Source: Hahellaceae bacterium | GTDB taxonomy: Bacteria > Pseudomonadota > Gammaproteobacteria > Pseudomonadales > Oleiphilaceae | Reading direction: 5' to 3' | Assembly: GCA_016716085.1 (NCBI GenBank) | Contig: JADJWY010000001.1 | Span: forward strand, 186,001-250,000 | Length of the DNA: 64,000 bases | Part shown: positions 18,176 to 26,666 of the stretch, piece by piece | Layout: each line of letters opens with the position of its first letter | Numbering within the stretch: the stretch's first letter is position 1 | The notes under the pieces: model-generated | Seen by the model: the letters and a program-made list of their open reading frames with translations, nothing else | Database searches by the model: none | Told to the model about the DNA's origin: nothing | Program-made: the position numbers and the translations under genes

Positions 18176-18775
18176 GTGGGGCACAACTGGAAGCAAAAAC
18201 GACCTGGTAGTTTAGGACAGCTACTCGCATTGGGTCTCGCCATGTCCTTTGCTCTCACGGCAACGGCGGGCGTCAAAGATGATGTCGCCTATGCCGGGAT
18301 TGCAGTGACCCAGCTTGAGATTAAAAACGTTCAGAAGGGCAACGCATCCGATACCAAGAGTAATGCCGGTACATTGAATTTCGGCACCTACATCACGGAC
18401 TACTTTAAAGCTGAGTTCCGCATGGGCTTTGGCGGCCAGGAAAAAGAAATTGCGCCAGGCCTCAGTGCCAGTATTGACCAATATTACAGCGGTTACTTTG
18501 GCGCCGAATATCCGGTGACTGACTACATGGCGCTCTATGGCATGTTTGGATTTACGCACCTGGTTGCGACGGCCAACAAAGTCAACCCCTCAGCCTACCC
18601 CGTAATTCCGGGTGACCTGGTCGAAAGCAGTTTCAGCCCCAGCTTCCTCCTCGGCGGAAGCGTTCGCATCTATAAAAAGTTTCACTTCTTTATGGATTAC
18701 GGCCGCCTGCACGCCGACTCACTAACTGCCATCGACACGAAAGACCTCAATTTCGGCGTTCGCTACGAATACTAA
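18176..18775 (+). CDS. outer-membrane beta-barrel protein
   Basis: A 199-residue exported protein. A basic start and the hydrophobic LGQLLALGLAMSFALTATAGV form a signal peptide with an ATA-type cleavage site near residue 32. The rest is made of amphipathic strands (YYSGYFGAEYPVT, YMALYGMFGFTHLVA, FHFFMDYGRLH) and ends in an aromatic residue (VRYEY), as OMP barrels do. Its size suggests an eight-stranded OmpW/OmpX-like barrel, but no named family is clear. The start is a GTG with a good GGAGG upstream. A hairpin follows the stop codon. Ligand and function are unknown. Confidence 0.7.
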   Translation: MGHNWKQKRPGSLGQLLALGLAMSFALTATAGVKDDVAYAGIAVTQLEIKNVQKGNASDTKSNAGTLNFGTYITDYFKAEFRMGFGGQEKEIAPGLSASIDQYYSGYFGAEYPVTDYMALYGMFGFTHLVATANKVNPSAYPVIPGDLVESSFSPSFLLGGSVRIYKKFHFFMDYGRLHADSLTAIDTKDLNFGVRYEY

Positions 18776-18782
18776 AGCCTAT

Positions 18783-18810
18783 GCAGGTTGGGCCCCCACG
18801 CGGGCCCTGC
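18783..18810. terminator. GGGCCC hairpin between convergent genes
   Basis: GGGCCC (18790-18795) and GGGCCC (18802-18807) form a 6-bp stem over a CCACGC loop. Outer GCA/TGC bases extend it. TTATT follows on the plus strand. It lies between the barrel gene and the end of rlmKL and may serve both. Confidence 0.6.
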
Positions 18811-18814
18811 CTTA

Positions 18815-21010
18815 TTAGCCCCACGGCCGGGTCTCTTTTACAACAGGCTTGCGGAGTTGCCAGCATCGGTGAATACGCGACGCCACCCCAAAATCTTCAG
18901 GAATCGACTTCGCCGTCACTTCCTCGATCTGATAGCGCAGCGCCAATCCTTCATCCAGCACAAACTTGCGGAAATTTGTTGAAAATATCAACAGCCCCTT
19001 GGGACTGAGCCGACTCATCGCCAGGTCTAACAGGGCCACATGATCTCGCTGAACATCAAAAACACCCTCCATGCGCTTACTATTGGAAAACGTGGGTGGA
19101 TCGACAAAGATCAAGTCAAACAGGGACTTTTCAGCAGACAGCCATTCCATGACATTCGCACGTACAATGCGATTGGTTTTAGAGGCAAACCCATTCAACG
19201 TGAGATTACGCTCAGCCCAATCCAGATAGGTTTGTGACAGATCCACACTGCAGGTTTCTCTCGCGCCCCCCGCGCATGCATGCACGGTGGCGGCGCCGGT
19301 ATAGCAAAACAAATTCAGGAAACGGAGATTTCTGGCATGCTGCTGAATGTAGAACCGTGTCGGTCGATGATCCAGAAACACGCCTGTGTCCAGATAATCT
19401 TCCAGATTCACCAGCAAACGCACACCATTCTCGACAACCGGAAATTCCTTGCGTTGCTCACTCAATTTAACGTACTGCGCCTTACCTTTCTGCCGCATGC
19501 GTTGCTTGAGCGCGATGCGCTTCCGTGGAATACCCAGAACATGGGGCACAACCGCCATGACATCTTTCAATCGCGCAGCCGCCTTCTGGGGGTCGATCGA
19601 TTTGGGCGGGGCATATTCCTGAACCAAGGCATGATCCCCATAGAGATCAATCGCAACGGCATATTCAGGCATATCCGCATCGTATAGACGCCAGGCTTCC
19701 AAACGGTTTTTCTCCGCCCAGGGTTTACGTTTCTTCAAGTTCTTTTTCAGCCGATTGACCAGCATCTGAGCCTGATCACTCCACTCCGGCTCGGCGTTAG
19801 GAGAACCTTCCTGCTGAGCAAGGCGTTCAGCGACCTGCTGCTGGTGTTTACGCTTATCTTCGAGGGCGTGGATATCATAGAGCGCTAACTGTGCGTCCAA
19901 TGGCCCATTGGCCAGACGATAGACTTTATCAGGACTCAGGCCCATCTCACGCGCAAGGTCCTCCTGCGACGTAAAGACGCCGATTCGCCAGCCTCCAAAA
20001 TGTTTACGCCAATGCTCCCCCAAAGCGCGATAGAGACTCAGCAACTCGGTTTTCTGCCCCAAACGCTCGCCATAAGGAGGATTGGTCACTAACAGCCCCG
20101 CTCGCGCATCGGGCGGCAGAACCCTGCCTGCATCATCAGCGCGCACCGAGATAAAGCGAGCAAGGCCGGCCCTGGCGATATTGCGGGAGGCAATGGCAAG
20201 CGCTTCCGGGCTGAGATCACTGCCCAGCACAGCCCCTTTCCAAATCCCTTCAGCCACCCTCTGCCGATCCAAAGCCTCGTTATACAGCCGAGCCGTTAAC
20301 GCTTCATCCCGTATAAGCGGATCAACCGGCGCCTTGAATGACGCCAGCAAGCCAGGAGCCTGATCCAGGGCCATATAGGTCGCCTCAATCAGTAAGGTTC
20401 CCGATCCGCACATCGGATCCATAAACACTTGTCGCTCACCCGGCCAGCCCGCCCGTATCAGTAAGGCCGCCGCAAGGTTTTCTTTCAGTGGCGCCGCACC
20501 GCCCTCAATTCGATAGCCACGCTGATGCAGACTTTGGCCAAGCACATCCAGCAAAATGTAGGTTTCTTTGCCGACATTGACATGAATTCGATGAGTCTGC
20601 TCCTGCTCTTTTAGCTCAGGCAGCAAGACACCCTTGCGTCGACACCCGTCGAAGATACCGTCCTTCACGACCTGAGCGGCAAAGCCCGAATGTCGAAGAT
20701 CGCCATAATTCCCCTGCCCGCTTATCCATATCGTGAACTCTGGCTTGAGATAACGCGACCAATCAATGCCTTCAGCCACCCGGTGCAAGGCATTGCGATT
20801 GGCCTCGCGACTGACGCCTAATATCACATAGATACGATTTGCCAGACGCGACCAAAGCCGCACCCGATGCAAGGATTCCAGCGAGACATCCAGAAACACG
20901 CCTCGCGGATTCGTCTTTAGCACGGACAGCCCGAGCATTTTCAACTCGTCAGCAAGCAGTCCTTCGATGCCTTTGGGACAGGTAACCAGAATCGAATATG
21001 TGCTTTGCAT
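18815..21010 (-). CDS. rlmL: bifunctional 23S rRNA methyltransferase RlmKL
   Basis: This enzyme makes m2G2445 (RlmL half) and m7G2069 (RlmK half) in 23S rRNA. The 731-residue length is near the E. coli 702. A THUMP domain covers about 45-155. The first Rossmann methyltransferase has MDPMCGSGTLLIEA near 195 and TNPPYGER near 310. The second has LNLFCYTGAATVHA near 565 and VDPPTFSNSKRM near 640. The fused form is typical of Gammaproteobacteria. It is followed upstream by rmf and pyrD in the same neighbourhood as in Pseudomonas, although rmf is on the opposite strand. Confidence 0.95.
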   Translation of the reverse strand: MQSTYSILVTCPKGIEGLLADELKMLGLSVLKTNPRGVFLDVSLESLHRVRLWSRLANRIYVILGVSREANRNALHRVAEGIDWSRYLKPEFTIWISGQGNYGDLRHSGFAAQVVKDGIFDGCRRKGVLLPELKEQEQTHRIHVNVGKETYILLDVLGQSLHQRGYRIEGGAAPLKENLAAALLIRAGWPGERQVFMDPMCGSGTLLIEATYMALDQAPGLLASFKAPVDPLIRDEALTARLYNEALDRQRVAEGIWKGAVLGSDLSPEALAIASRNIARAGLARFISVRADDAGRVLPPDARAGLLVTNPPYGERLGQKTELLSLYRALGEHWRKHFGGWRIGVFTSQEDLAREMGLSPDKVYRLANGPLDAQLALYDIHALEDKRKHQQQVAERLAQQEGSPNAEPEWSDQAQMLVNRLKKNLKKRKPWAEKNRLEAWRLYDADMPEYAVAIDLYGDHALVQEYAPPKSIDPQKAAARLKDVMAVVPHVLGIPRKRIALKQRMRQKGKAQYVKLSEQRKEFPVVENGVRLLVNLEDYLDTGVFLDHRPTRFYIQQHARNLRFLNLFCYTGAATVHACAGGARETCSVDLSQTYLDWAERNLTLNGFASKTNRIVRANVMEWLSAEKSLFDLIFVDPPTFSNSKRMEGVFDVQRDHVALLDLAMSRLSPKGLLIFSTNFRKFVLDEGLALRYQIEEVTAKSIPEDFGVASRIHRCWQLRKPVVKETRPWG

Positions 21011-21270
21011 GCCAACTTCTCGCCTATTAACTTAAACGTTTTTAATTTTTCCTTACAGCGACTGAATTTTACGCCAGATCAGTCGCTTAGCCCAGTCAAA
21101 TTCCGATTGAGCATAAAACACCCAGCCTATATGCCAAATAAATCGTATACAAGCGGGCCTGATTTCGTTTTACTGGAGGGGTTCGCTAAAAAAAAGAGGT
21201 AAATTCTCCACCAAAACTCTGCCCTAATCCTGTCATCTTTTATCTAAAACAGCATCGAGGTCCAGAACGC

Positions 21271-21483
21271 ATGAGAAGACATAAACGCGACATGGCTGAA
21301 AGAGCTTTTGCAAAAGGATATCAAGCGGGTATCAGTGGCCGCTCCAAGGACTCCTGCCCTACCAACCATATCGTAATGCGCCAGGAATGGTTAAACGGCT
21401 GGCGAGAAGGCCGATCTGACAACTGGGATGGTCTAACCGGGGTCTCCGGCATTCATAAACAAGCCCGAGTCCTTTACGCCTGA
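21271..21483 (+). CDS. rmf: ribosome modulation factor
   Basis: RMF dimerises 70S ribosomes into inactive 100S particles in stationary phase. The 70-residue protein has the conserved core: KRDMAERAFAKGYQAGISGRSKD and then WLNGWREGR (only partly quoted: KGYQAGISGRSK). It is slightly longer than the 55-residue E. coli protein because of a C-terminal extension after the WREGR. GAGGT lies about 9 bases before the ATG. The upstream 260-base intergenic region is AT-rich; I see no clear promoter boxes in it. A strong hairpin follows the gene. Confidence 0.95.
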   Translation: MRRHKRDMAERAFAKGYQAGISGRSKDSCPTNHIVMRQEWLNGWREGRSDNWDGLTGVSGIHKQARVLYA

Positions 21484-21511
21484 ACAAACTGTCACATTGA
21501 CCTTAACCAGT

Positions 21512-21534
21512 ATGGGCCCTGCTAGTGGGCCCAT
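21512..21534. terminator. GGGCCC-core hairpin between rmf and pyrD
   Basis: ATGGGCCC (21512-21519) and GGGCCCAT (21527-21534) form a perfect 8-bp stem with a 7-base loop. No long U-tract follows on either strand. Its position between two convergent genes supports a termination or mRNA 3'-end role. Confidence 0.6.
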
Positions 21535-21545
21535 CGCTGAGATGA

Positions 21546-22583
21546 CTAAACCGACACGCCCTCAGCTCGCGCCGCAATCGCCTCAGCGACTTCACGGATC
21601 AATCCAGGTCCACGATAGATCAATCCTGAATATATCTGCACCAGTTGCGCACCTGCATTCAGCTTCCCAATAGCATCCTGCGCGCTCATCACGCCACCCG
21701 AGGCAATGATCGGAAATCCATCACCCAGATTTGCCCGCAAGGTCTTGAGAATCTGTGTTGCACGCTGCGTCAATGGCGCACCACTAAGCCCTCCCGTTTC
21801 CTTAGCATTCGGCAGGCCTTCAACACCACTGCGGGAGAGCGTCGTATTCGTCGCAATCACACCATCCATCTCAAACGCTTTGAGCTGGGTCGCAACGGCC
21901 ACGATCTCCTCTTCAGTGAGATCAGGCGCGACTTTGAGCACCAGAGGGACATAGCGACCGCGTGAACGCGACAGCGAATGCTGTTTCTCCTTCAAGCCTT
22001 CAAGGAGCTGTTGTAGCGAATCACCCATCTGGAGGGCACGTAAGCCTGGCGTGTTGGGCGACGAAATATTAATGGTCACGTAGGAGGAGAGATCGTAGAC
22101 CTTTTCCAGACAATACAGATAATCTTCCAGTGCGTTTTCTGCAGGGGTATCCTTATTTTTCCCGATATTAATCCCTAAAACGCCCTTGAAATTGGACGCT
22201 TTAACCTGCCTGACCAGGTAATCAACACCTTCGTTATTAAACCCCATGCGATTAATGATGCCTTCACGCTCCTCAATTCGGAAAAGCCGGGGCTTGGGGT
22301 TGCCCGCCTGCGGTCGTGGGGTGACCGTGCCGACTTCAATAAAACCGAACCCGAGGCGAGACATGCCACGAATACACTCTGCATTTTTATCCAGACCAGC
22401 GGCCAGGCCTACCGCATTAGGAAACTGTAGCCCCATCAAAGAAACTGGCTGAGACACAGGAGGCGGGACAAAAAGCCCTAACAAACCTGCCTTTTCAGCA
22501 AGACGAATGGATTTAAGGGTGACATGATGAGAGGTTTCCGGATCCATCCGGAACAGGCAATTTTTAACGAACGCGTAAGACAC
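21546..22583 (-). CDS. pyrD: dihydroorotate dehydrogenase (quinone), class 2
   Basis: PyrD oxidises dihydroorotate to orotate with FMN and passes the electrons to quinone at the inner membrane. The 345-residue length and N-terminal helix (SYAFVKNCLFRMDPETSHH) mark the membrane-associated class 2 enzyme. GLAAGLDKNAECI near 60, GFIEVGTVTPRPQ near 80 and the catalytic-serine region TINISSPNTPGLR near 173 are visible. IASGGVMSAQDA binds the FMN phosphate. The start codon is GTG. It has an extended -10 promoter about 37 bases upstream. It is one of three pyrimidine genes in the window, with pyrF and pyrC. Confidence 0.96.
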   Translation of the reverse strand: MSYAFVKNCLFRMDPETSHHVTLKSIRLAEKAGLLGLFVPPPVSQPVSLMGLQFPNAVGLAAGLDKNAECIRGMSRLGFGFIEVGTVTPRPQAGNPKPRLFRIEEREGIINRMGFNNEGVDYLVRQVKASNFKGVLGINIGKNKDTPAENALEDYLYCLEKVYDLSSYVTINISSPNTPGLRALQMGDSLQQLLEGLKEKQHSLSRSRGRYVPLVLKVAPDLTEEEIVAVATQLKAFEMDGVIATNTTLSRSGVEGLPNAKETGGLSGAPLTQRATQILKTLRANLGDGFPIIASGGVMSAQDAIGKLNAGAQLVQIYSGLIYRGPGLIREVAEAIAARAEGVSV

Positions 22584-22619
22584 GTGAATAACCCGGTCTG
22601 CTGGTTTTTAACGGGCCGA

Positions 22620-22628
22620 AGTATACCA
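22620..22628 (-). promoter_or_regulatory. extended -10 promoter element of pyrD
   Basis: TGGTATACT on the minus strand is a TGn plus TATACT extended -10 box. Transcription would begin near 22613, about 30 bases before the pyrD GTG. The -35 region is weak, as is usual for extended -10 promoters. Confidence 0.5.
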
Positions 22629-22687
22629 TTCGCCCACAAAAGCGAAAGCGAAAATATACTTACCCCCAGCTCAGCACACGAATCGGC

Positions 22688-22957
22688 TCAGTGTACGAAA
22701 TTGACGGCGACGCCATCACCGGTCAAACGCACAACGCGCGCAGGAACCGCGACCGCCTTATCGCGGAGCAGCCCGAGCACACGCAGGTATAGCGTCTGCC
22801 CTACTTCCAGACCCGCTTCACTGGCCCGTAGAAAAACACCCCCCTCGGACATATCGCGAATCCAGCATTCATCCTGGGCCTGATCAGTGCCTGCAACCTG
22901 CACACGCAGGCAGGTTGAAAGCCTGGGGAAATTTCTGCGTTCTATGGACGATTTCAT
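22688..22957 (-). CDS. PilZ-domain protein
   Basis: An 89-residue single-domain PilZ protein. The c-di-GMP-binding pattern is visible: RR-x3-R in ERRNFPRLS (residues 6-11) followed by the D-x-S-x-GG motif in IRDMSEGGVFL near residue 34. Single-domain PilZ proteins act as c-di-GMP receptors on motility or secretion partners. I chose the ATG at 22957 because GAGGG lies about 6 bases upstream; the frame is open to 23041. No c-di-GMP cyclase or phosphodiesterase is adjacent, so the partner is unknown. It lies between pyrD and the divergent cation-efflux gene. Confidence 0.82.
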   Translation of the reverse strand: MKSSIERRNFPRLSTCLRVQVAGTDQAQDECWIRDMSEGGVFLRASEAGLEVGQTLYLRVLGLLRDKAVAVPARVVRLTGDGVAVNFVH

Positions 22958-23117
22958 TTGGCACCCTCGAAAGAACCCTGGCAGCAGTCTACGCTTCCGC
23001 CTCATTATTCTGATTGTTTTTTGTTCAATATAGCAGCGCAATTTCGGAAAGCAAAGTTACCGGCCCAACCACGCCAACTGTGGTAAACTTTATCCCGATC
23101 AGAGGAACATACCATTC

Positions 23118-24269
23118 ATGCCTGACGCAATCAACGAGAAAGTCAAGACCCTTCAGAGGGTTACCATTATCGGCATGGCGCTCGACCTTGCCCTGACCGT
23201 TGCCAAAGTCGTCGTCGGCATTTTTGGCAATTCCTACGCCCTGATTGCCGATGGCATTCACTCCCTCACGGATGCTGCTTCGGACATCATGGTCATCGCA
23301 CTGGCCCACTACGCGCACCAGAAACCCGATTCAGACCACCCTTATGGCCACGGCAAATTTGAAACACTAGGCACCGTCGTACTGGGAAGCTTTCTGATCG
23401 CAGTCGCCGGCGCCATGGTTTACGACAGCTTTGACCGTCTGCTCAGTGGAGAGTCTGACCAGGTACCGAGCTGGCCCGTGCTTGTCGTGGCGGCCGCCTC
23501 TATTCTCTCCAAAGAATGGATCTATCGGTACACCCTTCACTATGGCAAGAAATACCGATCCGACCTGATCATCGCCAATGCCTGGCACTCTCGCAGCGAT
23601 GCGTTCTCCTCGATCATTGTTTTCGTGGCCGCCGCGGGCGCCATGATGGGCTACCCCTGGCTGGATCCAATTGCCGCCGCCCTGGTTGCGCTGATGATCG
23701 CTAAAATTGGAGGCGAGCTCGCGTGGAAGAGCGCCAAAGAGCTGGTCGAAACAGCCGTTTCAGACGAAGAACTCGACAATTACCGCAAAACCATTGAATC
23801 GGTTGAAGGGGTCAAGGATGTCCACTACCTTAGGGGCCGCAATGTTGGACCCGATGTCGTGATTGACATGCACCTGCAGGTCACCCCTAAACTCAGCATC
23901 TCCGAGGGTCATTTCATTGGCCTGCGCGCTTCCCGCCGTTTACGCACGGACCATGAGCATATCAGGGACATCACCTTCCACATGGATGCTGAAAATGACG
24001 GTGGTATTGACGAGCAATTACAAACCTACATTCCGCTGCCGCAACGCTCCGAGGTGATCAATACGCTGGAGCGCTGCTGGCAACCCTGGCAGCTCGACTT
24101 CAAGGTTGACCGGGTGACCATCCATTATCTGCGGGGTCACCTGGACCTCGAAATCTTGCTGACAGCGGCCACCCCCCTCCCGGATGTCGAACAGCGTCTT
24201 CGACAGGGGCTCTCTGATGTGAGCTGGTTACGCGACCTGCGTGTATGGGTTCGCCCTGCTACTCAATAA
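23118..24269 (+). CDS. cation diffusion facilitator (CDF) metal efflux transporter
   Basis: CDF proteins expel Zn, Fe, Mn or other divalent metals in exchange for protons. The 383-residue protein has six hydrophobic segments in the first 210 residues. Metal-site residues appear in ALIADGIHSLTDAASD (D, H, D pattern near 45) and ANAWHSRSDAFSS (HxxxD near 155), and HPYGHGKFE near 76 is typical of the FieF/MamB branch. The cytoplasmic part is longer than FieF's (about 300 residues) and seems to hold two ferredoxin-like dimerisation domains (about 215-290 and 310-380). GAGGAA precedes the ATG. Its 3' end overlaps glgP by 7 bases. Confidence 0.92.
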   Translation: MPDAINEKVKTLQRVTIIGMALDLALTVAKVVVGIFGNSYALIADGIHSLTDAASDIMVIALAHYAHQKPDSDHPYGHGKFETLGTVVLGSFLIAVAGAMVYDSFDRLLSGESDQVPSWPVLVVAAASILSKEWIYRYTLHYGKKYRSDLIIANAWHSRSDAFSSIIVFVAAAGAMMGYPWLDPIAAALVALMIAKIGGELAWKSAKELVETAVSDEELDNYRKTIESVEGVKDVHYLRGRNVGPDVVIDMHLQVTPKLSISEGHFIGLRASRRLRTDHEHIRDITFHMDAENDGGIDEQLQTYIPLPQRSEVINTLERCWQPWQLDFKVDRVTIHYLRGHLDLEILLTAATPLPDVEQRLRQGLSDVSWLRDLRVWVRPATQ

Positions 24270-25870
24270 AGCTGCTTGTAGTAATTGCGTAACATGGTGG
24301 TCACGCAAAAGGCCTCCCGGGTCGAACGAATACTGGCTTGCATCATGCTCATCCACTTCTCAGGTGCATCGTAATAGGTCGGTACAACCTCTTCGACCAG
24401 AACCTTGCCAAGAAAACGTGCATCGCGTTTATCCTGAGCCTCCGCAGAATCAGGCACCTTGTCATCGCCGATGGCCCAGCCATTAACGCCATGTTCACAG
24501 GCCTCCGGCCACCAGCCGTCCAGGATGCTCACATTCAAACAGCCATTCATTGCCGCTTTCATCCCAGAAGTGCCGCAGGCTTCCAGCGGCCGCCGCGGAT
24601 TGTTCAACCAGACATCGCAGCCGCGCGTTAAGGCCGCACCGATATCCATATCATAATCCTGAAGAAAGACGACTGACTCCGCCATCTTGCGGCTGTAGCC
24701 GAAAATCTCTTCAACCAGCTGCCGCCCCCCATCATCCTGGGGATGCGCTTTGCCCGAAAACACAATCTGAATTTTTCCGGACTCCAGGGCTTTCTGAACC
24801 TTTTTACCCGCTTGAAAGATCAGGTTGGAACGCTTGTAGGGCGTCGAACGCCGTGCGAAACCGACTAGCAGGCGGTTCTGTCTGAGCTGAACGCCCGTGC
24901 GTTCGGCGATCAGCTTCAGCAAATCCGTCTTAAGCGTCTGATGGAGCGCCCAAAGCGCGGCAGGATCCTCAACGGTTTTGTCGATTCGCTTATCCATCCA
25001 AGTGCCGCGATGAATGCCGTTTGTGATACCGACAATAGGTGGACGATCTGCAATATCTTTCCACATGGCTTCAGCGGTCTCCGCGTGAAGTTGCGCGACG
25101 GCATTCACCGCCCGCGACACGCGCAAAGCCGCAACGGTCATATTGAAGGGCGTGCCGCCAATGGCATGCATGTCTTCCGTGGTTAATCCGAAATCAGCGC
25201 CCAGGTATTGAAGCAGCTGGTGCGGGTGGGACTCATTACCCGCTTTGATGGGGGTATGCGTAGTGAACACGCAATGCTGGCGTGCCCAGGCTTTGGCCTC
25301 ATCCAGAGTCGCGCCTTTTTCCCGACGCTGGCGAATCAGTTCCAGCGCGGCCAGCACCGCATGACCCTCATTAAAATGATAGACATCCGGCTCCATTCCG
25401 AATGCCTGCAGCGCACGCACGCCCCCGACACCCAGAACAAGCTCCTGTGCAACCCGCTCCTCCCCGAACCAGCCGTATAGTTGACCGGTAATCAGGCGAT
25501 CGGCGTTGTCCGGGTGATCCGTGTCCAGCAGCAACAACTCGCTCACCCCAAAGCCCGTCACCCGCCAGATTTTAATCGTGACCTCCCGGCGCCGAATGGT
25601 GACTTTAACCGTCTTACCGGTATCTTCCAGGTGGTCGTAGTCATAATTTTTGAAGCTATCGACAACTTTTCCTTCAGAATCGAGCGTTTGCGATGTATAG
25701 CCCTGTTTCCATTTCAAACCCACTCCAACAATCGGAAGCCGTGCATCCTTCGCACCCTTGATGTAATCGCCAGCCAGCACGCCAAGGCCACCTGAATAGG
25801 TTTTAATGTGACTGGCAAGCGCAAATTCCATACAGAGATAGGCAACGCGGGGCTTCTTGGATTTTTTCAT
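24263..25870 (-). CDS. glgP: alpha-glucan phosphorylase, short GT35 type
   Basis: The enzyme releases glucose-1-phosphate from alpha-1,4-glucans with a PLP cofactor. At 535 residues it is the short archaeal/thermophile-like form, not the 800-residue E. coli GlgP. YSGGLGVLAGDYIKGA near 26, HFNEGHAVLA near 178, VFTTHTPIKAGNE near 210 and PYKRSNLI near 355 are GT35 motifs. The PLP lysine is in CGTSGMKAAMNG near 435. AGGAGG precedes the ATG. It follows the TauE/SafE gene by 22 bases in the uvrB operon direction. No other glycogen gene is in the window. Confidence 0.9.
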   Translation of the reverse strand: MKKSKKPRVAYLCMEFALASHIKTYSGGLGVLAGDYIKGAKDARLPIVGVGLKWKQGYTSQTLDSEGKVVDSFKNYDYDHLEDTGKTVKVTIRRREVTIKIWRVTGFGVSELLLLDTDHPDNADRLITGQLYGWFGEERVAQELVLGVGGVRALQAFGMEPDVYHFNEGHAVLAALELIRQRREKGATLDEAKAWARQHCVFTTHTPIKAGNESHPHQLLQYLGADFGLTTEDMHAIGGTPFNMTVAALRVSRAVNAVAQLHAETAEAMWKDIADRPPIVGITNGIHRGTWMDKRIDKTVEDPAALWALHQTLKTDLLKLIAERTGVQLRQNRLLVGFARRSTPYKRSNLIFQAGKKVQKALESGKIQIVFSGKAHPQDDGGRQLVEEIFGYSRKMAESVVFLQDYDMDIGAALTRGCDVWLNNPRRPLEACGTSGMKAAMNGCLNVSILDGWWPEACEHGVNGWAIGDDKVPDSAEAQDKRDARFLGKVLVEEVVPTYYDAPEKWMSMMQASIRSTREAFCVTTMLRNYYKQLY

Positions 25871-25892
25871 GGCATCCTCCTGATTCGGGTTG

Positions 25893-26666
25893 TCAGCTCA
25901 CTATATCAGCCCACGCTTTCCACAACACTCTCAACGCAAGCAAAGTCAGCAGCCAACGGAAAATTTTTCGAAACATGTCTTCCGGTAACCGATGTAGCCC
26001 TATCAAACCTATGCGCGTCCCCACATAACCAAGTGCAATCATCCACACGGCGAGCCCCATCCAGGGCATGAAATTAAAGCCAGCCCAGAGAAAAACGAGA
26101 ATCTTCAGAAAGTGCTGCCAGGTCATACAAAAGGAAAAACAGGCCGTATAGGTCAGGCGATCACCAAAGCTTCGACCAAGCCAGGCCGAGACCAGGGGAC
26201 CTGTCGCACCGAATACCATGCTCGCCAGCGTGGTGAGAAATCCCCCTAGCGCGGTCTGCCCCGGATTCTCGACCAGATTAAGTGTCGGCATCGGCCCCCA
26301 GGACAACCAGAGAATAAACAGTGCAACCAGCACAGGCACCCAGTTCAGATCCATTTTGCCCAGAAACCAGACGGCTCCCAGAGCAGCCCCCAGAGCACCC
26401 AACGCGAAGGGCCAGACCACACGGGGCAGGATCTGCTGGCGCGTATGCCACAACCGATTAGCGTTAGACCCCAACTGCACCAGTCCATGCAACGGGATCA
26501 ACGCCAGTGGTGCGACGAACTCGGCCATGACCACCAACAGAAAGGCACCCCCGCCGACGCCCAGGGCCGCCGTCATCAGAGAACCTAAAAACGATGCGCC
26601 ACCCAACAGAAAGAAGGCTGACCAATCAAGCCCCTCTGGCAGTACAGTCACAAGCGGCGCACTCAA
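25893..26666 (-). CDS. TauE/SafE-family membrane exporter
   Basis: A 257-residue membrane protein with about eight hydrophobic segments. The glycine-rich LGGASFLGSLMTAALGVGGG at the N-terminus and the repeated family pattern GGFLTTLASMVFGATGPLV near 140 place it in the TauE/SafE (DUF81) family. These export small anions such as sulfite or sulfoacetate, but the substrate here is unknown. Translation seems to start at a TTG that overlaps the uvrB stop codon by 4 bases, so coupling with uvrB is likely. Confidence 0.85.
   Translation of the reverse strand: MSAPLVTVLPEGLDWSAFFLLGGASFLGSLMTAALGVGGGAFLLVVMAEFVAPLALIPLHGLVQLGSNANRLWHTRQQILPRVVWPFALGALGAALGAVWFLGKMDLNWVPVLVALFILWLSWGPMPTLNLVENPGQTALGGFLTTLASMVFGATGPLVSAWLGRSFGDRLTYTACFSFCMTWQHFLKILVFLWAGFNFMPWMGLAVWMIALGYVGTRIGLIGLHRLPEDMFRKIFRWLLTLLALRVLWKAWADIVS

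Noticed and set aside
21005..21202. 65-codon frame upstream of rmf
   Set aside because: No ribosome-binding site, AT-rich, and no family resemblance; more likely leader DNA.
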